Source of the DNA: DATEPR01 sp036503065
Lineage (GTDB): Bacteria; Actinomycetota; Actinomycetes; Mycobacteriales; Pseudonocardiaceae
Direction of reading: 5' to 3'
DNA length: 10,042 nt
Assembly (NCBI GenBank): GCA_036503065.1
Contig: DASXXM010000021.1
Location: 1-10,042, forward strand
The notes under the pieces are model-generated. The model was not told the DNA's origin. It did no database searches and saw only the letters and a list, made by a program, of their open reading frames with translations. Positions 1 to 6,337 of this stretch are shown here, piece after piece. The translations under genes and the position numbers were made by a program. The first letter of the stretch is position 1; each line of letters starts with the position of its first letter.

Positions 1-723
1 CACCGGCACGATCTCCAGCACGGAACCGGGCCGGGCGCTCATCACGACCACGCGGTTGGACAGGTAGACCGCCTCGGCGATCGAGTGCGTGACCAACAGG
101 ACCGTGGTTCCGGTCTCCCGCCAGATCCGGTGCAGCTCCACGTTCATCTGCTCGCGGGTCAGTGCGTCCAGTGCGCCGAACGGCTCGTCCATCAGCAGGA
201 CAGGCGGTTCGTGCACCAACGCCCGGCACAGCGACACACGCTGCTGCATGCCGCCGGACAGCTCGTGCGGCAGGGCATCCTCGAATCCGCGCAGCCCGGT
301 CATCTCGATCAGCCGGTCGACCCGGTCGCGCACGGCCGTCCCGCGCAGGTGCCGCATCTCGGCCTGCAGGGTGATGTTGCGGCGCACCGACCGCCATTCC
401 AGCAACGCCGCCCGCTGGAACACGAACCCGATGTCCGGGCGTGGACCGGTGATCGGACGGCCGGCCAGGGTCGCCTCCCCGGTCGTCGGCCGTGCCAGGC
501 CCGCGACCACCTTCAGCAGCGTGGACTTGCCGCAGCCGGACGGTCCGACGATCGCGACGAACTCGCCGGGCGCCACGTCGAACGACACGTCCCGCAGCGC
601 CGTGACCCGGGTCCGCCGGGTGGTGAACCGAACCGACACCGACGTGATCGCCACCGCGGGCCGGTCATCGGGGGCCGCGTCCGACGCGACATCGCCGGAC
701 GCGACCCCTGTTCTCGTTGTCAT
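1..723 (-). CDS. ABC transporter ATP-binding protein, nitrate/sulfonate/taurine class (3' end cut by window edge)
   Basis: This is the cytoplasmic ATPase that powers the importer formed with the next two genes. I read 241 residues from the ATG at 723 with no stop before the window edge. Visible motifs are Walker A GPSGCGKST (60-68), the Q-loop Gln103 in VFQ, the ABC signature LSGGMQQR (155-162), Walker B VLLMDEP (175-181), the D-loop GALD (183-186) and the switch His213 in THS. All nucleotide-binding residues are present, so it should be active. Family members are usually about 250-270 residues, so only a short C-terminal piece is missing. Its ATG lies one base after the stop of the solute-binding gene (TGAGATG), which points to translational coupling. 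The overall look is SsuB/TauB/NrtD-like, but the ATPase does not reveal the substrate. The first 25 residues are a low-complexity leader before the ABC fold. Confidence 0.95.
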   Translation of the reverse strand, partial: MTTRTGVASGDVASDAAPDDRPAVAITSVSVRFTTRRTRVTALRDVSFDVAPGEFVAIVGPSGCGKSTLLKVVAGLARPTTGEATLAGRPITGPRPDIGFVFQRAALLEWRSVRRNITLQAEMRHLRGTAVRDRVDRLIEMTGLRGFEDALPHELSGGMQQRVSLCRALVHEPPVLLMDEPFGALDALTREQMNVELHRIWRETGTTVLLVTHSIAEAVYLSNRVVVMSARPGSVLEIVPV

Positions 724-724
724 C

Positions 725-1735
725 TCACGCCTTCGGGGCAAAGCCGACGTCCCAGTAGTCGGCCGGGGTTCCCGCCTGTTTCAACAGGCCGGACTTCACG
801 AACGTGTCGATGGTGTGCTGCCAGTCGGTGGTCGTGTCGACACCGGGTGGCATGTTCTTCGTGGCGTCGGTGTGCAGCAGCGTGACGGTGTCGTGCCAGG
901 ACTGGGTGAGCACGGCCTTGGGCGGCAACTGCGGGCTCACGCCGGCCATCGCGTCGACCGCGCCGGACGGGTCGGCGGTCGCGGCGACGAACGCATCGCT
1001 CGTCGCGGCGACCATGTCGCGGACCAGCGTCGGATTGGCGCCGATCAACGACGTGTTGGTGATCAGGCCGGTGCTGTAGTAGTTCAGGCCGTAGTCGCTG
1101 AACCGCAGGAACGACACCTTCTTGCCGCTCTTGTCGGCGACCGTCGGTCCCTGGTCGTGGAAGAACCCGAGCAACGCGTCCGCGCGGCCGCTGATGACCG
1201 ACGCGATCTTGCCGGCCGCGTCGACGTTCTGCAGGGTCACGTCGCTGGTCGACATGCCTTCTGTTTGGAGGAATGTCGGGAAGGTCGCGGTGAGCGCGTC
1301 GCCGGCCGTGGTGGCGATGGTCTTGCCCTTGAGGTCCTGCGGGCCCTTGATGTTCTCGCTGGCGAAGAACTCCACGGCAGCGGGCGTGTCCTGCAGGAAC
1401 ACGCCGACGCTGCGCACCGGCAGGCCATTGGCGACGCCCGCCATCAGGGCCGGCGTGTCGGCCCAGCCGAAGTCGGTCTTGCCGCCGCCCACCGCCTGCA
1501 CGGTCTTGCCGGAACCCTGGCCGGCCTGGATGGTCAGGTCGATGCCGTGCTTGGCGAAGATCCCCTCGTGCAACCCGTAGTAGAACGGCGCGTGCTCGCC
1601 GTAGGGATACCAGTTGAGGGTCAGCGTGACCTTGGTCAACCCGTGCCCGTCGGAACTCGGTGTGGCCGTGCCACCACAGGCCGCGAGTACCAGCAACAGC
1701 GGCGCGAGCAGCCAGACATACCGACGAGGTCTCAT
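725..1735 (-). CDS. ABC transporter substrate-binding lipoprotein, NMT1/THI5-like
   Basis: This is the extracytoplasmic solute receptor of the importer, 336 residues. It has a lipoprotein signal peptide: basic MRPRR, a hydrophobic core, and lipobox LAAC (17-20) with Cys20 as the lipidated residue. The mature part starts with a family-typical block (NWYPYGEHAPFYYGLHEGIF, about 42-61). This is followed by the glycine-rich GQGSGKTVQAVGGGKTDFGW region, which in NMT1/SsuA-like proteins shapes the ligand cleft, and by the DLKGKTIATTAGDA segment of the hinge and second lobe. An AAGGAGAA ribosome site lies 6 bases before the ATG, and the permease stop is 28 bases upstream, so this is the middle gene of a permease-receptor-ATPase operon. 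The aromatic and polar cleft resembles receptors for pyrimidines, sulfonates or nitrate. I cannot choose a ligand. A role in taking up a substrate or product of the adjacent enolase-superfamily enzyme is inference from position only. Confidence 0.93.
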   Translation of the reverse strand: MRPRRYVWLLAPLLLVLAACGGTATPSSDGHGLTKVTLTLNWYPYGEHAPFYYGLHEGIFAKHGIDLTIQAGQGSGKTVQAVGGGKTDFGWADTPALMAGVANGLPVRSVGVFLQDTPAAVEFFASENIKGPQDLKGKTIATTAGDALTATFPTFLQTEGMSTSDVTLQNVDAAGKIASVISGRADALLGFFHDQGPTVADKSGKKVSFLRFSDYGLNYYSTGLITNTSLIGANPTLVRDMVAATSDAFVAATADPSGAVDAMAGVSPQLPPKAVLTQSWHDTVTLLHTDATKNMPPGVDTTTDWQHTIDTFVKSGLLKQAGTPADYWDVGFAPKA

Positions 1736-1763
1736 GACGGGTTCTCCTTCAGCAGAGGGCGGA

Positions 1764-2630
1764 TCAGAAGCCGGCCGCGATCTGCGTGCTCCGCCGGCTC
1801 GAATGCCAGGGCAGCAGCATGCGTTCGGCGATCTCGATCACGGCGAACAGCAGCACCCCGAGTAGGGCCATGATGATCAGGCCCGCGAACAGCATCGGCG
1901 TGTCGAGGTTGCCGTTGGCCTGCAGGATGACGTAACCGAGTCCCTCGTTGGCGCCGACGAACTCCCCGACGACGGCACCGGTGACGGCGAGCGTCGCCGC
2001 GATCTTCAGCCCGGCGAACAGGTGCGGCAGCGCGGCGGGAAAACGGATCTTCCTGAACGTCTGCAGCGGCTTGGAACCCATGGTGGCGACCAGTTCCAGC
2101 AACTCGGGGTCGACCGAACGCAGGCCGGTCATACCGGAGATGACGATCGGGAAGAACGCCATCAGCACGGCCACCACGATCTTCGGCGAGCTGCCGAATC
2201 CCAGCCACACCACGAACAGCGGCGCGATCGCGATCTTCGGCACGACCTGCGCGAACAGCAGCAGCGGGTACAGCGTCTTCTCGACGGTGCTGGAATAGAC
2301 CATGACGACTGCCGCAAGCAGGCCGGCGGCGGCGGCGAGTACGAAGCCGACCAGCGTCTCCCACGTGGTCGTCAGCGTGTTCCGCGCCAGGTAGCCGGCC
2401 TGGTCCACCATCACCTGCCAGGTGCGCCCCGGTGACGGCACGAGATACGGGGCGACCAGGTCGAGCCGGGTGATCAGCCACCACAGGCCGCCGCAGGCCG
2501 CGATCAGCAGCACCGGCCGCCACAACTGGTCCGCCACATCACGGACCCGTTCCCCGAACCGACGGCGGTGCCGAACGGCCACACCGGGCCGTAGGTCCGC
2601 CACAGGAGCGGCGTCCAAAACGCGCACCAT
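1764..2630 (-). CDS. ABC transporter permease, SsuC/TauC/NrtB class
   Basis: This is the membrane subunit of the importer, 288 residues from the ATG at 2630. About six hydrophobic segments are visible (roughly 38-55, 92-112, 121-146, 150-170, 204-224 and 246-266). The ATPase-contacting EAA loop lies at about 180-201, with the typical glycine (MGSKP) followed by KIRFPAALP. This is the BPD_transp_1 fold. The frame stays open upstream to 2867, but that would overlap the divergent gene's start. The ribosome site GGAGGT (2641-2646, minus strand) sits 10 bases before this ATG and 7 bases before a GTG at 2633, so the true start is one of these two adjacent codons. It is the first gene of the operon and is transcribed away from the divergent region that carries the 11-bp repeat array. 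The N-terminal 35 residues are arginine-rich and cytoplasmic. Confidence 0.93.
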   Translation of the reverse strand: MVRVLDAAPVADLRPGVAVRHRRRFGERVRDVADQLWRPVLLIAACGGLWWLITRLDLVAPYLVPSPGRTWQVMVDQAGYLARNTLTTTWETLVGFVLAAAAGLLAAVVMVYSSTVEKTLYPLLLFAQVVPKIAIAPLFVVWLGFGSSPKIVVAVLMAFFPIVISGMTGLRSVDPELLELVATMGSKPLQTFRKIRFPAALPHLFAGLKIAATLAVTGAVVGEFVGANEGLGYVILQANGNLDTPMLFAGLIIMALLGVLLFAVIEIAERMLLPWHSSRRSTQIAAGF

Positions 2631-2797
2631 CACGGCGGACACCTCCGGAAGTCGTTGCGAGAGTGGTTGATTTCTAACATCAGCGCGGCTGACGAAGTCG
2701 AATATTTGAGGATTCACACCGCTTCCACACGATCCCCACATCGAGCCACACATAGTCTCTGCCAGACGGAATGGGCTTTCCGAGCGAGGAGGCGACG
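2631..2797. promoter_or_regulatory. Divergent promoter region between importer operon and enolase-like gene
   Basis: These 167 bases separate two divergent transcription units. They are clearly more AT-rich in the middle (about 2660-2710) than the flanking genes. On the minus strand a possible -10 element TTAGAAAT lies near 2670-2677. I could not find a convincing -35 and do not assign start sites. A near-perfect inverted repeat (CATCAGC/GCTGACG, 6 of 7, at 2678-2694) sits between that element and the repeat array at 2707-2752. Each downstream gene has its own good ribosome site. Confidence 0.6.
2707..2752 (-). promoter_or_regulatory. Phased TGTG heptamer array (11-bp direct repeats), likely operator
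   Basis: Read on the minus strand, three heptamers occur at exactly 11-bp steps: ATGTGGG (2741-2735), GTGTGGA (2730-2724) and GTGTGAA (2719-2713). A fourth, less regular TGTGTGG lies just outside, at 2752-2746. The last heptamer continues into TGTGAATCCTCA (2718-2707), which is repeated exactly in the other divergent region at 7766-7777. Eleven-base direct repeats put all sites on one face of the helix. This is the layout recognised by winged-helix regulators of the OmpR/PhoB type, including actinomycete PhoP boxes and SARP sites. The array is about 75 bases upstream of the permease start. The binding protein is not encoded in this window. Confidence 0.6.
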
Positions 2798-3871
2798 GTG
2801 ACCGGTGTGCCATTGGCCGACCATCGCGCCAACCTGGCCGGACTGGTGGTGGATCGGGTCCAGGCATGGGTTCTCGCGCGGCCGACGCATCGGGTACTGG
2901 TACGGGTCGACGCGGACGGTGTCACGGGCTGGGGCGAGACGACACCGGCCGGACCGGGCTCGTGCGGCGCGGAAGGCGCGGCCATGATCGCGGCCATCGT
3001 CGACCGGTGCCTCGCACCGGTGCTACTCGGCCGGCCGGCCTGGAACCTCGACGGCATCGGTGCCGCGTTCACCGATGCCGTGCCGACCGGTGGCCGCCGT
3101 GCCCGTGGCGCGCTGGACCTGGCGTTGCACGATCTGCTCGGCCGGGCGCTGGACGTGCCGGTTGGCGTGTTGTGGGGCGCGCGGCGCACCGAGCACGTCC
3201 CGCTGGGCTGGACCGTCACCGGCGCATCGCCCGCCGAGGCGGCGGAATCCGCCCGTGCCGGCCTGGACCAGGGCTACCGCGCCTTCGCCATCGACACCCG
3301 ATGCGGCCTGGACGCGGCCGGGGTCGGCGCGGTTCGTGCCACGGTGGCCGATGCCCCGCTGTCCGTGCACGCACATGGCGAGTACACAGTGGACGGATCG
3401 CTGCGGATGGCGGGAAGCCTGGCCGACCTTGATGTCACCGCGTTCGTGCAACCGCTGGCGGCCGGCGATATCGACGGGCTGCGCCGGCTGCGCGCGGCAT
3501 CGCACGTGCCCGTCGCCGCGAGCCCACACCGGCCGCGTGACCTGGTGAACCATGTCCTGTCCGACGCCATCGACGTTGCCGCGATCCGGACCTGCGGCGG
3601 CCTGACCGACGCCCGGCGCCTGTGCGGGCTTGCCGAGGATCTCGGCACCCGGCTGATGGCCGACGACGGTACCGAAGGCACGCTCGGGCTGGCCGCGTCG
3701 CTGCACCTGTTCGCGGCCCACGACATCGGCACGCCGATGCGGCTGGGCGGCTGGGTCGAGTCGCCCTACGCGACCGTGGTCGTCACCAACGGCGTCGCCG
3801 ACGTGCCGACAGGGCCCGGTCTCGGGGTCGATGTGGACGAACGCGTCGTGCGCGCGCTGGCTGCGGGCTGA
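2798..3871 (+). CDS. Enolase-superfamily (MR/MLE-like) protein lacking all catalytic residues, probable pseudoenzyme
   Basis: This 357-residue protein has the MR_MLE N-terminal capping domain (about 15-125) and the TIM-barrel domain (about 130-350). By eye it is roughly half identical along its whole length to the product of 5072-6235. The active site is gone. The KxK motif reads AID (164-166). The three metal ligands have become His191 (in SVHAHG), Val217 (in FVQPL) and Ser242 (in AASPH). The second catalytic lysine is Ala262, next to a two-residue deletion. About 18 residues of the N-terminal substrate-capping loop present in the neighbour are also missing. The reading frame, GC-rich third positions and ribosome site are intact, so it looks maintained rather than decaying. 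I chose the GTG at 2798 because AGGAGG (2787-2792) lies 5 bases before it. The ATG at 2771 has no ribosome site. A scaffold, regulatory or ligand-sensing role is inference. Confidence 0.88.
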   Translation: MTGVPLADHRANLAGLVVDRVQAWVLARPTHRVLVRVDADGVTGWGETTPAGPGSCGAEGAAMIAAIVDRCLAPVLLGRPAWNLDGIGAAFTDAVPTGGRRARGALDLALHDLLGRALDVPVGVLWGARRTEHVPLGWTVTGASPAEAAESARAGLDQGYRAFAIDTRCGLDAAGVGAVRATVADAPLSVHAHGEYTVDGSLRMAGSLADLDVTAFVQPLAAGDIDGLRRLRAASHVPVAASPHRPRDLVNHVLSDAIDVAAIRTCGGLTDARRLCGLAEDLGTRLMADDGTEGTLGLAASLHLFAAHDIGTPMRLGGWVESPYATVVVTNGVADVPTGPGLGVDVDERVVRALAAG

Positions 3872-3911
3872 TCGGTGACCCCGGACATGACACGACTGCG
3901 ACCGGTGCGAA

Positions 3912-3939
3912 CGGCAAGCGCTTGCCGAAAGCGCCTGCC
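3912..3939. promoter_or_regulatory. LacI-family operator, perfect palindrome plus overlapping degenerate copy
   Basis: CGGCAAGCGCTTGCCG (3912-3927) is a perfect 16-base palindrome with the central CG step and AAGCGCTT core typical of LacI/GalR-family operators. A second, weaker version (CGAAAGCGCCTGCC, 3926-3939, 11 of 14 matching) overlaps its end, with centres 13 bases apart. The site is 27 bases upstream of the LacI-type gene's start, which suggests autoregulation and control of the downstream genes. It may act as a roadblock if transcription also enters from the gene upstream. Confidence 0.8.
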
Positions 3940-3954
3940 GGGACTGGGGAGCCG

Positions 3955-5004
3955 ATGACCGACCGGAGTTTCGTCACCCTCCAGGATGTGGCGCGGGCAG
4001 CCGACGTGTCCCCCGCGACGGCGTCCCGCGTACTCAACGGCACCCGGCCGGTCCGGGCCGAACTGGCCGAACGGGTACAGACCGCGGCCGGCCGGCTGGC
4101 CTACGCACCGAACGCGCACGCCCAGGCCCTCGCCGGCACGTCGTCTCGGAACGTGGGCGTCATCTGCCACGACGTCAGCGACCCGTACTTCGCCGCGATC
4201 GCGGGCGGCGTGATGCGCGTTGCCGCGCACAACGGGCTGCTTGTCATGCTGGCCAACACCTTTCGCAACGCCGGCCAGGAGATCGAGTACGTGTCGATGC
4301 TGCGCGCGCAGCGTGCCCCCGCGATCCTGCTGATCGGCTCCGGCGTCGAGGACCGGACGCGCAACCGCGCGCTGGCCGCCGAACTGGCCCCGTACCTGCG
4401 CGACGGCGGCCGGGTCGCGGTGATCAGCCGGCACCACGGCCTGCGGGTGGACAGCGTGCTGCCGGAGAACCGGGCCGGTGCCGCCGCACTGGCCGGCCGG
4501 CTGGTCGCCATGGGGCACCGGCGATTCGCGGTGCTGACCGGACCGCGCGCGCTGACCACCGTCGTGGACCGGCTCGGCGGCTTCCGCGACGGGCTGGCCA
4601 AGGCGGGTGTGCCGTTGTCCGGCAAGGACGTCACGGAAGGCGCGTTCACCCGCGACGGCGGCTACCAGGCAATGGCCGAGCTGATCGACAGGGGCTTGCG
4701 GGCCACGTGCGTCTTCGCGGTCACCGATGTGATGGCCATCGGCGCGTGCGCGGCCCTGCGCGACCGCGGCATCGCGGTGCCGTCGGACGTCTCGGTCGCC
4801 GGCTTCGACGACATCCCGGTGGTCCGGGACCTGACCCCGCCGTTGACCACGGTCGCACTGCCACTGGAACAGCTCGGCGAGCGCGCGATGCAGCTCGCGC
4901 TGGAGGACAGGCCGAGCGGGCGAACCCGCGTCGTGCGACTGGCCGGCGAGGTCGTTGTCCGTGCCAGCACCAGGAGAATTCCGACCAGGAAGGAATCGCC
5001 ATGA
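3955..5004 (+). CDS. LacI-family transcriptional regulator
   Basis: This is a 349-residue DNA-binding repressor or activator. The N-terminal helix-turn-helix is clear (TLQDVARAADVSPATASRVL, 8-27), followed by the hinge helix region (about 48-64, YAPNAHAQALAG). The effector-binding core is periplasmic-binding-protein-like, starting at NVGVICHDVSDPYF. The C-terminal subdomain has the usual signature around AVTDVMAIGACAALRDRGI and DVSVAGFDDIP. The start at 3955 follows GGGGAG (3946-3951) with only 3 bases of spacing, which is tight. The open frame upstream runs inside the previous gene and is not used. A LacI-type palindrome lies 27 bases upstream. The last codons overlap the ATG of a 24-codon ORF (ATGA at 5001-5004). 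The core resembles sugar- or sugar-acid-responsive members, but the effector is not visible in sequence. It probably controls the flanking enolase-superfamily genes and perhaps the importer. Confidence 0.93.
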   Translation: MTDRSFVTLQDVARAADVSPATASRVLNGTRPVRAELAERVQTAAGRLAYAPNAHAQALAGTSSRNVGVICHDVSDPYFAAIAGGVMRVAAHNGLLVMLANTFRNAGQEIEYVSMLRAQRAPAILLIGSGVEDRTRNRALAAELAPYLRDGGRVAVISRHHGLRVDSVLPENRAGAAALAGRLVAMGHRRFAVLTGPRALTTVVDRLGGFRDGLAKAGVPLSGKDVTEGAFTRDGGYQAMAELIDRGLRATCVFAVTDVMAIGACAALRDRGIAVPSDVSVAGFDDIPVVRDLTPPLTTVALPLEQLGERAMQLALEDRPSGRTRVVRLAGEVVVRASTRRIPTRKESP

Positions 5005-5075
5005 CCGTGTGTACGACATCGCTGTCGGACCCGGTACCACCGCACGCGTTCGGCGACGGCGAGGTGGCGTCGTGA
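5001..5075 (+). CDS. Possible 24-residue small ORF bridging the regulator and the enolase gene
   Basis: A 24-codon ORF starts at ATG 5001, which overlaps the LacI gene's TGA (ATGA). Its own TGA overlaps the GTG start of the next gene (GTGA, 5072-5075). A good ribosome site, AAGGAA (4990-4995), precedes the ATG with 5 bases of spacing. The predicted peptide starts MTVCTTSLSDPV, has one cysteine and a short acidic tail, and shows no signal peptide, membrane segment or family resemblance that I know. It could be a translational relay that carries ribosomes from the regulator to the enzyme, a leader peptide, a real small protein, or chance. The double overlap and the ribosome site favour translation. 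A function for the peptide itself is unsupported. Confidence 0.45.
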   Translation: MTVCTTSLSDPVPPHAFGDGEVAS

Positions 5076-6235
5076 CCGCGACCACGCCGGTCCTCACCGG
5101 ACTGACGATCGACCGGGTGGAGACCTTCGCCGTGGCGCTGCCCACCCTGCGGTCGTTCGGCGTGTCCGGCGGCTCGATCGCCGTCGCAGGCCAACCGAGT
5201 GTCCGCATCCTGGTGAAGGTCAGCGCGGACGGCATCGCGGGCTGGGGCGAGGCGACACCGATTCCGGCCTGGACCTACGAAACAGCCGAGTCGATCGTCA
5301 GCACCATCGACAACTACCTGGCGCCTGCCGTGCTCGGCCTGCCGTGCTGGGACCTGCGCGGCGTGAGCATCGCATTCGACCGTGCCATCAACCGCGGTTT
5401 CACGATCGGTGCCCCGCTGGCGAAGGCCGCGGTCGACATCGCGTTGCACGACCTGCTCGGGCATGCCATGGGCGTCTCGGTCGGCACGATGTGGGGGCAG
5501 CGCAGGCGGGACACCATCACGCTCGGCTGGGTGGTGTCCGGCCAGACGACGGCCGAGGTCGCCGACTGTGTCGCGGAAGGTCTCGAACTGGGTTACCGGG
5601 CGTTCAAGGTGAAGGTCGGACTGCACAGCACACCGGAGGACCTCGCGGTGGTGAGCGCGGTCCGCGCGGCAGCCGGCGACGCGCCACTGTGGGTGGACGC
5701 CAATCAGGCGTACACAGTGGACACCGCGCTGTGGCTGGCGCGGCGGCTCGCCGAGTTGGACGTGTCGGCGTTCGAACAGCCGTTGCCCGCCAACGATATC
5801 GTCGGGCTGCGGCGGCTGCGCGCCATGTCCCCGGTGCCGGTCGCGCTGGACGAGAGCCTGCGACATCCCAGTGACCTCGCGACGTTCATCCGGCTGGAGG
5901 CGGTGGACGTGGCCATCGCCAAGGTGCAGCGCAGCGGCGGCCTCACCCTCTCCCGCCGGCTGTGCGCGCTGGCCGAGGAAAGCGGTATCCGCCTGATGGG
6001 GTCCGGCCTGACCGACTCCGATCTCGGCCTCGCCGCCTCGCTGCACCTGTTCGCGGCGCACGGCATCGACACGCCGGTGGATCTCAACGGCCGCCAGTTC
6101 ATCGACTCCGCGTACGCGACCGGGGACACCGTGCGGATCGCCGACGGCGTGGCGCGGGTACCCGACGGTCCGGGACTCGGCGTGACGGTCGACGAGTCGG
6201 TCGTGCGCGAACTGGCCGTCGACGTGCTGCGCTGA
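5072..6235 (+). CDS. Enolase-superfamily enzyme, muconate-lactonizing-enzyme subgroup
   Basis: This is a cytoplasmic Mg2+-dependent enzyme of 387 residues that should abstract a proton alpha to a carboxylate. The N-terminal capping domain (about 10-135) includes an 18-residue flexible loop (about 26-43) that closes over substrate. The barrel carries the complete MLE-type set: Lys179 and Lys181 (KVK), metal ligands Asp209 (VDAN), Glu235 (FEQP) and Asp260 (LDES), and Lys284 (AKVQRSGG). The paired lysines fit cycloisomerases, racemases/epimerases and o-succinylbenzoate synthase-like members rather than the Lys/His mandelate racemase or sugar-acid dehydratase pattern. I cannot name the substrate. 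The GTG at 5072 is chosen because GAGG (5061-5064) lies 7 bases upstream and because it overlaps the preceding small ORF's stop. The gene appears coupled to the LacI regulator. Its inactive paralogue lies on the other side of that regulator. Confidence 0.92.
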   Translation: MTATTPVLTGLTIDRVETFAVALPTLRSFGVSGGSIAVAGQPSVRILVKVSADGIAGWGEATPIPAWTYETAESIVSTIDNYLAPAVLGLPCWDLRGVSIAFDRAINRGFTIGAPLAKAAVDIALHDLLGHAMGVSVGTMWGQRRRDTITLGWVVSGQTTAEVADCVAEGLELGYRAFKVKVGLHSTPEDLAVVSAVRAAAGDAPLWVDANQAYTVDTALWLARRLAELDVSAFEQPLPANDIVGLRRLRAMSPVPVALDESLRHPSDLATFIRLEAVDVAIAKVQRSGGLTLSRRLCALAEESGIRLMGSGLTDSDLGLAASLHLFAAHGIDTPVDLNGRQFIDSAYATGDTVRIADGVARVPDGPGLGVTVDESVVRELAVDVLR

Positions 6236-6274
6236 CACGGGCAGGTCCGTACGGGGGGCGGACCTACCCGTGTC
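6234..6274. terminator. Long hairpin at the convergent junction
   Basis: A 16-base inverted repeat (left arm 6234-6249, right arm 6259-6274, one mismatch, 9-base loop) begins inside the stop codon of the enolase gene. There is no T-run, as is common in high-GC actinomycetes. It lies between convergent genes and could end transcription from both sides. Confidence 0.7.
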
Positions 6275-6300
6275 GCCCCCACCCGGCCCGCTGGTGGGGT

Positions 6301-6317
6301 CTTCGTCGCCGACGAAG
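6301..6317. terminator. Short hairpin downstream of the TIM-barrel gene
   Basis: CTTCGTC, a GCC loop and GACGAAG form a perfect 7-base stem, 20 bases beyond the stop of the minus-strand gene. It probably works together with the longer hairpin at 6234-6274. It is short, so on its own it is a weak candidate. Confidence 0.4.
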
Positions 6318-6337
6318 CCGGCTGGCACGGCCGGTGC

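Noticed and set aside
89..1873. Long plus-strand open frame of 594 codons opposite the importer genes
   Set aside because: It is antisense to clear ATPase and receptor genes with complete motifs. Its translation is Arg/Gly/Pro-rich with no domain, as expected from high-GC shadow frames.
2771..2773. Upstream ATG as start of the first enolase-like gene
   Set aside because: There is no ribosome site before it. The GTG at 2798 has AGGAGG at 5-base spacing, and the nine extra residues do not match the paralogue.
2798..3871. Calling the first enolase-like gene a pseudogene
   Set aside because: There is no frameshift or early stop. Third-position GC and the ribosome site are normal, and non-catalytic conserved blocks are kept, so a maintained pseudoenzyme is the better description.
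3622..3954. N-terminal extension of the LacI gene
   Set aside because: The frame is open but lies inside the preceding gene and reads as Arg-rich shadow. LacI proteins start just before the helix-turn-helix, matching ATG 3955.
3766..5235. Minus-strand open frame of 489 codons
   Set aside because: It is antisense to the LacI gene and parts of both enolase genes. Its composition is low-complexity and His/Gln/Arg-rich, with no ribosome site.
4721..6328. Minus-strand open frame of 535 codons
   Set aside because: It covers the well-supported MLE-type gene and the end of the LacI gene on the other strand. It is a GC-driven shadow.
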